29,183 bases of DNA from UBA493 sp035655435 (lineage in GTDB: Archaea; Iainarchaeota; Iainarchaeia; Iainarchaeales; Iainarchaeaceae), in the NCBI GenBank assembly GCA_035655435.1, contig DASRUN010000013.1:1-29183 (forward strand). The letters run 5' to 3'. Shown piece by piece: positions 14,348-22,231 of the stretch (position 1 is its first letter; every line of letters begins with the position of its first letter). The notes under the pieces are model-generated. The model was not told the origin of the DNA. It saw nothing but the letters and a program-made list of their open reading frames with translations, and made no database searches. The translations under genes and the position numbers were made by a program.

Positions 14348-15115
14348 TCAAACCCTCTCCAAGTACTTCATAATCTCGTCGTGAATTTTTCCATTTGAAG
14401 CAAGGAAATGAGTTGTATCTAAACTTGCTTCATTGCCGTTAATGTCAGTGACTTTTGCACCGGCCTCGCGCGCGATCAACATTCCCGCGGCAGCATCCCA
14501 GGACTTCAAATCATATTCAAAATATGCATCCATAACTCCTTGTGCAATATAGCAAAAATCCAAAGCAGCAGAACCAAAACGCCTTATCCCTTGACAATTT
14601 CCCCTCAAACGCCTTACTGAAGAAACTGCTTTTTCTCCGAGAGAATCATTTTCATAAGGAAAACCTGTTACAACCAAGGAATCAACAACAGTTTGTGTGG
14701 AAGAGACTTTGATTTTTTTTCCATTGAGGAAAGCGCCCTTTCCAGTATAGGCTTTGAACATTTTTTTCTGCACCGGATTGTAAACCACGCCGCAGATCAA
14801 CTCATTATTTTTTGCAAGCGCAATCGAATGGGAAAAATTGTCCAAACCATGGGCAAAATTAGTTGTACCATCAATCGGGTCAATGATCCAAACATATTCT
14901 GAATTACCATCTTTTCCGGATTCTTCACCCAAAAAAGAATGTTTTCTGAATTCTTCTGAAATAACTTTTTTTATTTTCTGCTCACACTCAATATCCACAT
15001 TTGTGACCAAATCAATTTTACCCTTTTTTTTAATTGTAAGCTCTTCCTGAAAATACTTCATAGCTATTTTTCCCGCTGCAAACGCGGCTGACTCCGCAAC
15101 AATCAATTCTTTCAT
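14348..15115 (-). CDS. suhB: Inositol monophosphatase-family phosphatase
   Basis: A 255-residue Mg-dependent phosphatase of the IMPase/FBPase superfamily. Metal ligands are in LGEESG (62-67), WIIDPIDGTTNFAHG (about 76-90) and SWDAAAGMLIAREAGA (about 205-220). Archaeal members act on myo-inositol-1-phosphate and sometimes fructose-1,6-bisphosphate; inositol is needed for archaeal phosphatidylinositol-type lipids and solutes. The start ATG 15115 has GAGGG seven bases upstream. It lies between gatA and gatB, an unusual location with no obvious functional link, and the 83-bp hairpin insertion separates it from gatA. Confidence 0.9.
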   Translation of the reverse strand: MKELIVAESAAFAAGKIAMKYFQEELTIKKKGKIDLVTNVDIECEQKIKKVISEEFRKHSFLGEESGKDGNSEYVWIIDPIDGTTNFAHGLDNFSHSIALAKNNELICGVVYNPVQKKMFKAYTGKGAFLNGKKIKVSSTQTVVDSLVVTGFPYENDSLGEKAVSSVRRLRGNCQGIRRFGSAALDFCYIAQGVMDAYFEYDLKSWDAAAGMLIAREAGAKVTDINGNEASLDTTHFLASNGKIHDEIMKYLERV

Positions 15116-15209
15116 TTTAATCCCTCCGCGCGGAAAGCTCCGCGCACAGAGCTGTCCGTCTGCGAGCGGACAAACATAAATGAAACAAATCCATTCATTT
15201 TAATCCCTC
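15111..15209 (-). repeat. 83-bp hairpin-rich insertion with 16-bp direct repeats
   Basis: TTCATTTTAATCCCTC occurs at 15111-15126 and again at 15194-15209. On the coding strand this is GAGGGATTAAAATGAA: one copy ends gatA, the other supplies the ribosome binding site and start of suhB. Between them are a G+C-rich hairpin GCGCGGA-AAGC-TCCGCGC (15128-15145), a short ACAG/CTGT stem (15146-15155) and GTCCG/CGGAC (15154-15171). The arrangement suggests an insertion or duplication that split an ancestral ATGA overlap of gatA and suhB. Confidence 0.6.
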
Positions 15210-16598
15210 TAATTGCGAGGCAAAAGAAACCAATTCAGAATCCTTCAAATGATCGCCAACAAGCATCAAACCAACAGGCATTTCTTTCAAAGAACCGGCA
15301 TTAATTGTTGCGTGAGGGAAACCGCAAAGATTTGCGGAAACAGTGCAAAGATCCATTTGATAATGTTGCAGGGGAGAAAGCTTTTTTATTTCAGAAAATT
15401 TTGGAGCTATAACCGGCATTGCGGGAAAAGCAAGGAAATCAACTTTTTTGAAAGCAGTTTTGTATTCCTTAATTAGTTTTGTACGGGCTTTCATTGCACG
15501 CAAATAATAAGCATCTCTGAAACCTGACATTCTCGCGAAAGTTCCTAACAAAATTCTTCGCTTGGCTTCCTCTCCGAAAGCAGAGCTCCTTACTTTTGAA
15601 AAGTATTCATTGAATGTTCCTTCGAGCTTTTCCTCAAAACCATATCGCATTCCGCAATACTTTGCCAAATTTGTTGAAGCCTCAGTCATTGCAATCAAAT
15701 AGTACGCGGAAATGCCATATTCTGTGTTCAACGGAAGAGAAACTTCCTCGATTTTTGCGCCGAGCTGTTCTGCACGATCGATTTTTTTTCTCACAATTTC
15801 CTTTAATTTTTCATCCTTAATCACACTGAACAATTCCTTTGGCAAACCGATTTTTGGTTTTGTGCTTTTCACATTTTTCCACGAAAAATCAAGCGAAGTG
15901 GAATCTTTCAAATCTTTTCCGGATATCACTTCCAGGAGCAACGAGGCTTCTTCCATTGTTTTCCCCATGGAACCGATTTTATCCAAAGAATTTGCATAAT
16001 CCATCAAACCATAACGCGAAACTAATCCATAAGTTGGAGTAATTGAGGAAACACCGCAAAAAGAGGCAGGACAGGCGATAGAACCTCCGGTTGATTCTGC
16101 CATTGCAAGATGCGTGTTCTCTGTTAAAGCGGTAAAACCTGCAGCGCCTCCGGAAGAACCACCGCAACTGCGCTCTTCATCCAAAGGATTCAACGGAATT
16201 TTATCCGCAGTATTTACGGAAAAGGTTCCGAAACCGAATTCATCTTGTGCGGTTTTACCTAAAATAATTGCGCCTTCCTTTTTTGCTTTTTCAACTGCGG
16301 TTGCATCAAAAACGGGTTTGTAGCCGGAAAGAATTTTCGAACCCGCGCGGGATTCGATTCCTTTCACGCAAATGCAATCCTTAATGGAGATTGGAACTCC
16401 TAATAATTTTCCTTTTTTTCCTTTCTTAATTTCCTTTTCCAATTGTTCTGCTTGCGCAATGACATAATTTTTTTCAAAAGAATTGAAGTGAGAAAATTTT
16501 TTATTTTTCTTTTCAATTTCGGAAACAATTTTGTGTGCATGCTCGAGAACGGAAACATTTCCGTTTTGCACGGCTTTTGCAAATTCAATTGCATTCAT
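15195..16598 (-). CDS. gatA: Asp/Glu-tRNA amidotransferase subunit A
   Basis: A 467-residue amidase-signature protein that hydrolyses glutamine and channels ammonia to GatB. The Ser-cisSer-Lys triad is visible: Lys73 in GVPISIKDC, Ser149 in CGGSSGGAAGF and the nucleophile Ser173 in STGGSIACPASFCG. The C-terminal region has FPAMPVIAPKFSEI and PVGLMLVGDHL as in other GatA proteins. Its ATG at 16598 overlaps the gatC stop by ATGA, so the two subunits are translationally coupled. The stop codon is embedded in one copy of the 16-bp repeat described separately. Confidence 0.95.
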   Translation of the reverse strand: MNAIEFAKAVQNGNVSVLEHAHKIVSEIEKKNKKFSHFNSFEKNYVIAQAEQLEKEIKKGKKGKLLGVPISIKDCICVKGIESRAGSKILSGYKPVFDATAVEKAKKEGAIILGKTAQDEFGFGTFSVNTADKIPLNPLDEERSCGGSSGGAAGFTALTENTHLAMAESTGGSIACPASFCGVSSITPTYGLVSRYGLMDYANSLDKIGSMGKTMEEASLLLEVISGKDLKDSTSLDFSWKNVKSTKPKIGLPKELFSVIKDEKLKEIVRKKIDRAEQLGAKIEEVSLPLNTEYGISAYYLIAMTEASTNLAKYCGMRYGFEEKLEGTFNEYFSKVRSSAFGEEAKRRILLGTFARMSGFRDAYYLRAMKARTKLIKEYKTAFKKVDFLAFPAMPVIAPKFSEIKKLSPLQHYQMDLCTVSANLCGFPHATINAGSLKEMPVGLMLVGDHLKDSELVSFASQLEGLK

Positions 16599-16894
16599 TC
16601 CGAAACCACCTTCGGACCCTTAAAATAACCGTCTTTTTTGTGCTTTGTGTTTGAAAGGGCTTCTTCCTGCGTAAGAGATTTTTCTGCTTTGTCTTCGCGG
16701 AAAACATTTTTTACCGGAAGCGGTTGGAAAGAAGGTTCTTCGTTTTCAACATCAAGAGAATCGATTTTTGAAAATGATTCAAGAACCGCCTTGAACTGCG
16801 GCAAAAAAACATCTATTTCTTTTTTTGAAAGATTCAAGCGCGCGTTCTGAGCAACCCTGATTAAAAGTTCCTTGTCAACTTTGGGTTTTGGCAT
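16595..16894 (-). CDS. gatC: Asp/Glu-tRNA amidotransferase subunit C
   Basis: A small subunit of about 99 residues that wraps the GatA-GatB interface. The conserved opening is KELLIRVAQNARLNLSKKEI, followed by the helix FLPQFKAVLESFSKIDSLDV and the conserved NVFREDKAEKSLTQEEALSN region. ATG 16894 is preferred over the upstream ATG at 16918, which lies inside aspS and adds eight uncharacteristic residues; the chosen start falls four bases after the aspS stop. It ends overlapping gatA. Confidence 0.92.
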   Translation of the reverse strand: MPKPKVDKELLIRVAQNARLNLSKKEIDVFLPQFKAVLESFSKIDSLDVENEEPSFQPLPVKNVFREDKAEKSLTQEEALSNTKHKKDGYFKGPKVVSE

Positions 16895-16898
16895 TGAA

Positions 16899-18659
16899 TC
16901 ACTTCTTTGTAAGATCAAGCTTTAATTGGAGCTCCTTCAACTGCTTAGCATCAACCCTGCTCGGAGAACCCTCCATGAGGGAAACCGCAGCCTTGTTTTT
17001 CGGGAAAGCAATTACATCTCGAATAGAGTCTTTTCCAACCAAAAGAGTTACAAGCCTGTCAAGGCCGAATGCAATTCCACCATGAGGGGGAGCACCGTAC
17101 TTGTACGCGTCCATCAAAAAACCGAATTTTTCTTTCGCACTTTCCTCATCAATTCCAATTGCCTTGAAAACACGCTTCTGAACATCCGGATCGTGAATTC
17201 TTATCGAACCGCCGCCGATTTCAACACCATTCAACACGAGATCATAGGCATTGCTCCTGATTTTCAACGGAGATTTTTCAAGCAATGGAAGATCTTCTTT
17301 TTTTGGGGAAGTGAAAGGATGGTGCATTGCACTCAATTTTTGTTCTTCTTCATTCCAATCAAACATTGGGAAATCTTTTACCCACAAAAAATTCCACTCA
17401 TTTTTAACCAAACCAAGTTTTTCCGCAATGTGCTTTCTCAAATAACCAAGAGAATCGTTTACTATTTTTGGCGAACCCGCAACAATAAGTATCAAATCCC
17501 CTTTCTTTGCTTTTGATTTTTCCCTCAATTTTTTCATGTTTGCTTCGGAAAAGAATTTTGCAAGAGTACCATCAAGCTTTTCATCAACCTTGAATGATGC
17601 AAGACCTTTTGCCTTGTAAATTTTCACAAAATTTTCTAATTCTTCAAGCTCTTTCCTTGAAAAGGTTGATTTTCCCTCAACAACAATTCCCTTTATTATT
17701 CCGCCTTCTTTTACAACGGAATTGAAGGCATTGAAATTGTCATTTCCTAAAATCTGCGTAACATCAAAGAGCTCCATTCCAAAACGAAGATCCGGCCTAT
17801 CAATTCCCCAGCGTGAAATAACCTCGGAGTAATCGAATTTAGGAAAAGGCGTTTTCAAATCAGCATTCAAAAATTCTTTCCAAATTTTTTTCATTAATTT
17901 TTCGTGCAAAACAAAAATATCCTCTTCTTTTATGAAACTCATTTCAACATCAACCTGAGTAAATTCGGGTTGTCTATCGGCTCTCAAATCCTCATCCCTA
18001 AAACAGCGCGCAATCTGCATATACCTGTCAAAACCGGAAAGCATCAGCAACTGTTTGAAAATTTGCGGGCTTTGCGGAAGAGCGTAAAACGTTCCGGGAT
18101 GAACTCTGCTTGGAACAAGATAATCTCTAGCTCCTTCCGGAGTGCTTTTTGCGAGAATAGGAGTTTCAATATCAAGGAAATTGTTCTCATCATAAAAATC
18201 TCTAATAATTTTTGTAATTTTGTGGCGCGCAATAAGATTATTCTGAAGCTCCGGCCTGCGCAGATCCAAGTAACGGTAAGTGAGGGAAGTTTCTTCGCTT
18301 GATTGGGCGTGATCGGAAAGTTCAATCGGAAGCGGAAGCGCTTTTGTAATTATTTCAAGCTTTTGCGCTTCAACTTCTATCAAACCGGTTTTGAGATTTT
18401 TGTTTTCAGTTCCGCTTGGCCTCTTCCTTACTTTCCCCTCAATTCTAACAACAAATTCTTTTCGAATTTCTTTTCCAATATCGTGAACACTTTTGCTTGT
18501 TTTCGGATCCAAAACAATTTGGGTTAAGCCATATCTGTCGCGCAGATCAATAAATGTTAATCCCCCATGGTCTCTTCTTGAATCAACCCAACCGTTAAGG
18601 ACAACGGTTTTTCCCGTGTTTTTATCGGTTAATTCGCCGCAAGTGTGAGTCCTGTCCAT
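16899..18659 (-). CDS. aspS: Aspartyl-tRNA synthetase, bacterial type, probably non-discriminating
   Basis: A 586-residue class II synthetase that attaches Asp to tRNA. The anticodon-binding OB domain (about 1-110) starts RTHTCGEL and contains GWVDSRRDHGGLTFIDLRDR. Class II motifs follow: YRYLDLRRPELQ, FRDEDLRADRQPEFTQVDVE (motif 2) and APPHGGIAFGLDRL (motif 3). An insertion of about 120 residues between motifs 2 and 3 (region with IKGIVVEGKSTFSRKEL) is the GAD domain of bacterial enzymes; archaeal AspRS lacks it and is near 430 residues. His31 and Gly83 match the residues associated with non-discriminating bacterial AspRS. Being first in the operon with gatCAB fits tRNA-dependent Asn synthesis. 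It was probably acquired from bacteria. Confidence 0.95.
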   Translation of the reverse strand: MDRTHTCGELTDKNTGKTVVLNGWVDSRRDHGGLTFIDLRDRYGLTQIVLDPKTSKSVHDIGKEIRKEFVVRIEGKVRKRPSGTENKNLKTGLIEVEAQKLEIITKALPLPIELSDHAQSSEETSLTYRYLDLRRPELQNNLIARHKITKIIRDFYDENNFLDIETPILAKSTPEGARDYLVPSRVHPGTFYALPQSPQIFKQLLMLSGFDRYMQIARCFRDEDLRADRQPEFTQVDVEMSFIKEEDIFVLHEKLMKKIWKEFLNADLKTPFPKFDYSEVISRWGIDRPDLRFGMELFDVTQILGNDNFNAFNSVVKEGGIIKGIVVEGKSTFSRKELEELENFVKIYKAKGLASFKVDEKLDGTLAKFFSEANMKKLREKSKAKKGDLILIVAGSPKIVNDSLGYLRKHIAEKLGLVKNEWNFLWVKDFPMFDWNEEEQKLSAMHHPFTSPKKEDLPLLEKSPLKIRSNAYDLVLNGVEIGGGSIRIHDPDVQKRVFKAIGIDEESAKEKFGFLMDAYKYGAPPHGGIAFGLDRLVTLLVGKDSIRDVIAFPKNKAAVSLMEGSPSRVDAKQLKELQLKLDLTKK

Positions 18660-18818
18660 AATACAATCACTTATATACGAACCAAGAAAGGATTAAAATG
18701 GTTGTTAAAAATAGAAAATTACTTGGCCTGGTTTTTGTCTTAAGAATTCGCTACAATGCAAAATTTTGGATTATTGTTTTGCGTAAAACGTATGTTTAAA
18801 TACCTTTCAAAGCAAGGG

Positions 18819-18827
18819 TTATATTAA
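18819..18827 (+). promoter_or_regulatory. TATA box of the KaiC-like gene
   Basis: TTATATTAA, centred 29 bases before GTG 18852. A GGGGG run (18841-18845) also precedes that GTG by six bases. Together they favour GTG 18852 over the upstream GTG 18837. Confidence 0.5.
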
Positions 18828-18851
18828 CTTATTACAGTGTGGGGGTTTATT

Positions 18852-19547
18852 GTGTATCAGTTACAAGAGACAATATTGAACAGTGACCGGGCAAAAACCG
18901 GCATTCCCGGATTGGATAATTTGATAAATGGGGGCATTCCAAGAGGAAACCTTACAGTTGTAAGCGGAACCGCAGGCTCGGGAAAAACAATTTTTTGTTG
19001 GCAATTTTTGCACGAGGGAATAACAAAATTCAATGAACCGGGAATCTTTATTTCTTTGGAAGAACCGGAGTACAACATAATGAGAGGAGCCAATGGTTTT
19101 GGTTGGGATCTTCAAAAACAGGTTGACAATGGAAAACTTGCAATAATTTCCGTGGAACTATACGATTTTGAAAAACTAAAAAACGTTATTGAGGACTCGG
19201 TTTTCAAACTTAACGCAAAAAGAGTTGTGATAGATCCGGGAGCAATATTCAAAATGTTTTTTTATGACGAACTTGAATCCAGAAAAAAAATTGTTTCCCT
19301 TGGAAAAATGTTGAAACAATTAGGGTGTACAACAATAATCACAAATGAAACAACCTCCGACGGTTCAGGCACTTTACTTGGTTTGACCGAGTACTTGGCC
19401 GATGGTGTAATAGTCCTCCATCACTCGACGCAGCAAAAAAAATTCACAAGAGACATTGGCATAATAAAAATGAGATTAACAAAAATAGTCGAAGAACGCA
19501 AGCCGATAGAAATCACACAACGCGGCCTTGTTGTGAAAGACAAATAG
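18852..19547 (+). CDS. KaiC/RAD55-like RecA-superfamily ATPase
   Basis: A 231-residue single-domain ATPase of the KaiC/GvpD/RadA-like group. It opens with TGIPGLDNLINGGIPRGN, typical of the family, then Walker A GTAGSGKT (about 39-46), the catalytic pair in SLEEPEY and Walker B RVVIDPG (about 124-130). Later regions TTIITNETT and LADGVIVLHH correspond to conserved core strands. Archaeal relatives are thought to regulate signalling or gene expression by ATP-driven oligomerisation, with no fixed substrate known. It is a single gene, divergent from aspS, with its own promoter. The initiator is GTG. Confidence 0.85.
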   Translation: MYQLQETILNSDRAKTGIPGLDNLINGGIPRGNLTVVSGTAGSGKTIFCWQFLHEGITKFNEPGIFISLEEPEYNIMRGANGFGWDLQKQVDNGKLAIISVELYDFEKLKNVIEDSVFKLNAKRVVIDPGAIFKMFFYDELESRKKIVSLGKMLKQLGCTTIITNETTSDGSGTLLGLTEYLADGVIVLHHSTQQKKFTRDIGIIKMRLTKIVEERKPIEITQRGLVVKDK

Positions 19548-19627
19548 AGTTCAGAAGAAAACAGTTTCCCAAAAATTGGTTTTTTGTTGAATGAGAAACA
19601 AAAAAAGAACTTATAAGTTAATGGCCG

Positions 19628-20263
19628 TTAAATTATTTTTTCCATTGCCCTAGCCACTTCAAATAATTTGTCTTTTTCAAAATGGTAATCGCCCAATGTT
19701 TTTAATTTGACGACAACCGATTTGGTTCGATCGGCATCAATGAATAGAATTCTCAATTCCATAGTGCTTGGGGAGAAATATGAAAAAGAATTCTCGGTTA
19801 TATCCGCAGGAGATTTTTCAAAATCCTTTACTTGAGTCAAGTACAGTTCATCTTGGGCCTCAACAAAAGTCAGAGTATCAAAAAAATCATTTTGCTGCCG
19901 AATCTCCATTTGAATTATTGGTTGATTATCCAATAGAATATTGCACGTGAATATTCCCCTTGCTCCACCCAAACCTGCTAATTTTCCAATGTAAAATTCT
20001 CCATCAAACAATTTCTCTAATTCTGAAAAAATCAATGTATCATTACAGGTAAATGACTCCGGAAGCTTTTGAGTTAAGGATTCTTGATTATCAACAACAG
20101 GATTAGGGGTTTGTTCATTAGGTTCAATTGATTCAGAATCACCAGAAATATCTTCTTGTTCAATAGATTCATTACTATCATTTGGCCTTTCTTGGGAAAT
20201 GCAAGCAGAAAACGCCACGATTGTCAATAACAAGGCGACAACAAGAAATTTCGAATAATTCAC
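19628..20263 (-). CDS. Secreted lipoprotein, unknown function
   Basis: A protein of about 211 residues starting with GTG 20263. The signal peptide VNYSKFLVVALLLTIVAFSAC ends in a lipobox-like sequence before the Cys. A long acidic Glu/Ser/Asn-rich linker (about 40 residues, SIEQEDISGDSESIEP) reaches to a globular domain with two cysteines (FTCNDTL and GIFTCNILL), probably a disulfide. No known fold is recognised. The frame is open back to an ATG at 20329 inside the neighbouring gene, but the TATA box at 20284-20291 would lie within that coding sequence, so the GTG start is chosen. Confidence 0.6.
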   Translation of the reverse strand: MNYSKFLVVALLLTIVAFSACISQERPNDSNESIEQEDISGDSESIEPNEQTPNPVVDNQESLTQKLPESFTCNDTLIFSELEKLFDGEFYIGKLAGLGGARGIFTCNILLDNQPIIQMEIRQQNDFFDTLTFVEAQDELYLTQVKDFEKSPADITENSFSYFSPSTMELRILFIDADRTKSVVVKLKTLGDYHFEKDKLFEVARAMEKII

Positions 20264-20283
20264 GATTAACCATGTTTTTAGCA

Positions 20284-20291
20284 GTATAAAA
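20284..20291 (-). promoter_or_regulatory. TATA box deciding the lipoprotein GTG start
   Basis: Minus-strand TTTTATAC, centred 25 bases before GTG 20263 and after the stop codon of the MBL gene upstream. Confidence 0.6.
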
Positions 20292-20300
20292 TAGTACTCA

Positions 20301-21293
20301 TTAGGACAAAACAGAAGAGAACTCTGCAATTGTTTTTTGCCCGGCTTTTGAAAGAGGCCTTGCGTTTATTTTGAGTTTTCTCTGAACGCTTTTGGCGAAC
20401 TCTTCCTCAAAACCATGAGTTGTTAAAACCAATTTTGGATTTGAATTTTTTACATATTCAAGCAGATCATAATAATCCGCGTGATCCGAAAGAGGGAATG
20501 TTTTGTATTTTGAAGCGCGCCAGCCAGTTGCAATTGCGCACTCGACTTTTTTTCCAAGCTGAAGCTGCAACACGGAAAGAAGATCATCATTGATCAAATG
20601 AGGAGGCATAATGAGAATGTTTGAATCTTTTAGATTGTGGTTTAACTCGAGATAATTACCGAGCTTTACACCCTCATTTTCATAAATTTTGTTTTGGTCA
20701 AAAATCTTTTTGTAAACCAAAGGCGTTTCGTTCATGAATTCATTAACAATTTTTGTTAACTCCTGGGCTTTTCCGGTGCTGTAACCGCCTAAAACAATGA
20801 AGTGATTTTTTCGCGATTGGAAATTCATCCACTTCATCATATCCTCATAAACAACATCACGAGCGGGAAACTTATATTCCGAAGTTCCAAAAGTTGTTTC
20901 AATTACAAGAATTTCGCTTGGAAGTATTTCCGCGCCATCAAAAAGAATACTTTTTTGCAATTTGAAATCGGAAGTTAGAACCGCATTGGCGGAATTATTT
21001 ATTTCAACCTGCGCGCTTCCGAGAATGTGGCCGGAAGAATGGAACGAGCACTCAAATTCTCCCAAAGAGAATTTCTTTTTAAAAGGAATTTTTTTCACAT
21101 TCAAATTTCTTTTTTCCGCATCAATGAGAGAAGCGGTTTCTTGGGTCATATAATAAGAATTGGATTTTGTGGGTTTGGCGTGATCGGAATGCGCATGCGT
21201 AATCAAAGCTTCTTTGTTCTTTATCCCATGCGCATCCACAAAAAGCTCTTCCTTCGCGCGGAAAACCAATCCCTTATCATCAAAAACCTGCAT
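20301..21293 (-). CDS. Metallo-beta-lactamase-fold exonuclease-like protein (YSH1/COG1236 type)
   Basis: A 330-residue enzyme of the beta-CASP/metallo-beta-lactamase group that processes RNA or DNA ends. Metal-binding motifs are THAHSDHAK (His33, His35, Asp37, His38), HSSGHILGSAQV, TSDFKLQ (Asp about 109), FPLSDHADY and LTTHGFEEEFA. The region after the first metal motifs is shorter than in full CPSF-like nucleases and there is no KH domain, so it belongs with the short archaeal homologues of mRNA 3'-end processing factors. The RNA substrate is unknown. ATG 21293 is supported by a TATA box 27 bases upstream. Confidence 0.85.
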   Translation of the reverse strand: MQVFDDKGLVFRAKEELFVDAHGIKNKEALITHAHSDHAKPTKSNSYYMTQETASLIDAEKRNLNVKKIPFKKKFSLGEFECSFHSSGHILGSAQVEINNSANAVLTSDFKLQKSILFDGAEILPSEILVIETTFGTSEYKFPARDVVYEDMMKWMNFQSRKNHFIVLGGYSTGKAQELTKIVNEFMNETPLVYKKIFDQNKIYENEGVKLGNYLELNHNLKDSNILIMPPHLINDDLLSVLQLQLGKKVECAIATGWRASKYKTFPLSDHADYYDLLEYVKNSNPKLVLTTHGFEEEFAKSVQRKLKINARPLSKAGQKTIAEFSSVLS

Positions 21294-21315
21294 TCAGGAA
21301 AAGAGGGGGAAAGAT

Positions 21316-21324
21316 GTATTTATT
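21316..21324 (-). promoter_or_regulatory. TATA box of the MBL exonuclease-like gene
   Basis: Minus-strand AATAAATAC, identical to the box before the rhomboid gene, centred 27 bases before ATG 21293. Confidence 0.7.
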
Positions 21325-21359
21325 ACCATCTAGTGAAATTACGATTCAAGAAGAATAAC

Positions 21360-21563
21360 CTATTTTTTAGTCTCGGAACCGCCCACAGGATGAAAGGAAA
21401 AAACAAAATCCATTGTTAAAGTAACGAAAATTATCAATACTCCGAGAGGAGAGAAAACCGTTACAGCTAATTTGCCAGGAATTAAAAAATCACCAAAAAT
21501 TACTATCGTCAGAAAGAAAAGGGAAACCCACAAACCGCGGATGAAAAGCGAGAACAAAGCCAT
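21360..21563 (-). CDS. 67-residue membrane protein
   Basis: Two hydrophobic segments, ALFSLFIRGLWVSLFFLTIV and LAVTVFSPLGVLIIFVTLTM, joined by the short turn FGDFLIPGK, then a hydrophilic tail (HPVGGSETKK). It starts four bases after the end of the gene for another membrane protein, so the two are probably one operon. Family not recognised. Confidence 0.5.
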   Translation of the reverse strand: MALFSLFIRGLWVSLFFLTIVIFGDFLIPGKLAVTVFSPLGVLIIFVTLTMDFVFSFHPVGGSETKK

Positions 21564-21567
21564 AAAA

Positions 21568-21930
21568 TTAACTCAGGAAAAACGTGTAAAATAAAAGCAA
21601 ACTAAAAAACACGAATTCTCCTATCGCAACAATATTGTTTTTCAGCGAAGGAGTATTTTCCGCCCATGCAATTACAGATATCTTTGAAAGATAATTGAGC
21701 AACAGGAAAGTGGCTGTTACAAAAGTCAAACCCGTTAAAGTTGCGAAATCAAAAAAGACCCACATCAAAACCGAAAAGAAAACAAAAAAATAAATAGTTT
21801 TTTTTCCTTCAAAAAGAAAAAAAACAACCGCGAACCATAAAAAAACCCATAAAAGATTAGTCGATACTATGTTGATGAAAAATACGAAATCTAAATTTAA
21901 CAATGCTTGAACTGCTTCAAGAAAAACCAT
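21568..21930 (-). CDS. 120-residue membrane protein
   Basis: A very hydrophobic, Phe-rich protein with about four spans: LDFVFFINIVSTNLLWVFLW, AVVFFLFEGKKTIYFFVFFS, the stretch after DFATLTGLTFVTATFLLLNY, and IGEFVFFSLLLFYTFFLS. A polar loop SVIAWAENTPSLKNN precedes the last span. No motif or family is recognised. AT-rich sequence TTTATTTATAC just upstream (21941-21951, with CTTTATTTTA overlapping it) is a likely TATA box. It is the first gene of the two-gene unit with the 67-residue protein. Confidence 0.55.
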   Translation of the reverse strand: MVFLEAVQALLNLDFVFFINIVSTNLLWVFLWFAVVFFLFEGKKTIYFFVFFSVLMWVFFDFATLTGLTFVTATFLLLNYLSKISVIAWAENTPSLKNNIVAIGEFVFFSLLLFYTFFLS

Positions 21931-21970
21931 TTTTAATCACGTATAAATAAAATAAAGTTGCGAATTGCCC

Positions 21971-22108
21971 TCACGAATATTTCAAATTCGGACCTTCGTC
22001 TTCGTGAATCAATTCCGCATTTACTCCTAAATGCTCCAAAAGATGCTTTGGCGCATCACCCAATACACTTTCCGGAATTCTTTTACCGCAAACTGAACAC
22101 CTGTACAT
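21971..22108 (-). CDS. 45-residue zinc-finger protein
   Basis: A small reading frame starting at ATG 22108. The protein begins MYRCSVCGKRIPESVLGD and continues APKHLLEHLGVNAEL, ending in an acidic tail (HEDEGPNLKYS). The Cys-x2-Cys near the start and His-x3-His about 18 residues later form a likely C2H2 zinc site. A TATA box 26 bases upstream supports a leaderless start. Its role is unknown; small archaeal zinc fingers of this size may bind nucleic acid or act as adaptors. It is divergent from the TrmB gene. Confidence 0.65.
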   Translation of the reverse strand: MYRCSVCGKRIPESVLGDAPKHLLEHLGVNAELIHEDEGPNLKYS

Positions 22109-22128
22109 TACAAACACTCCAATGGCGA

Positions 22129-22139
22129 ATAATTTATTC
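22129..22139 (-). promoter_or_regulatory. TATA box of the small zinc-finger gene
   Basis: Minus-strand GAATAAATTAT, centred 26 bases before ATG 22108. Confidence 0.6.
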
Positions 22140-22179
22140 ACCATAATAAGTTATAGCAAAAATAGTACTTATTAAATTG

Positions 22180-22197
22180 TCCTCCAAAAATGGAGGA
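22180..22197. promoter_or_regulatory. Palindromic operator TCCTCC-N6-GGAGGA
   Basis: Perfect 6-bp arms separated by AAAAAT, ending five bases before the TATA box of the TrmB-like gene, where the BRE element should lie. This is a typical site for repression or activation by the adjacent regulator. GGAGGACA recurs within the coding start (22245-22252) as a half-site. Confidence 0.65.
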
Positions 22198-22202
22198 TAA
22201 TA

Positions 22203-22212
22203 TTTATATATG
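22203..22212 (+). promoter_or_regulatory. TATA box of the TrmB-like gene
   Basis: TTTATATATG, centred 25 bases before ATG 22232. It excludes the upstream in-frame ATG at 22190, which lies in the operator. Confidence 0.7.
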
Positions 22213-22231
22213 CTTAGAACGCAGTATAAGC

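Noticed and set aside
18698..18799. 33-residue plus-strand frame with a TATA-like CTTATATACG upstream
   Set aside because: Short, basic and hydrophobic, without any second copy or homology sign; the AT-rich box could equally belong to aspS on the other strand.
21958..22146. 62-residue plus-strand frame
   Set aside because: It is a shadow of the 45-residue zinc-finger gene on the minus strand, which has a TATA box and ordered Cys/His residues.
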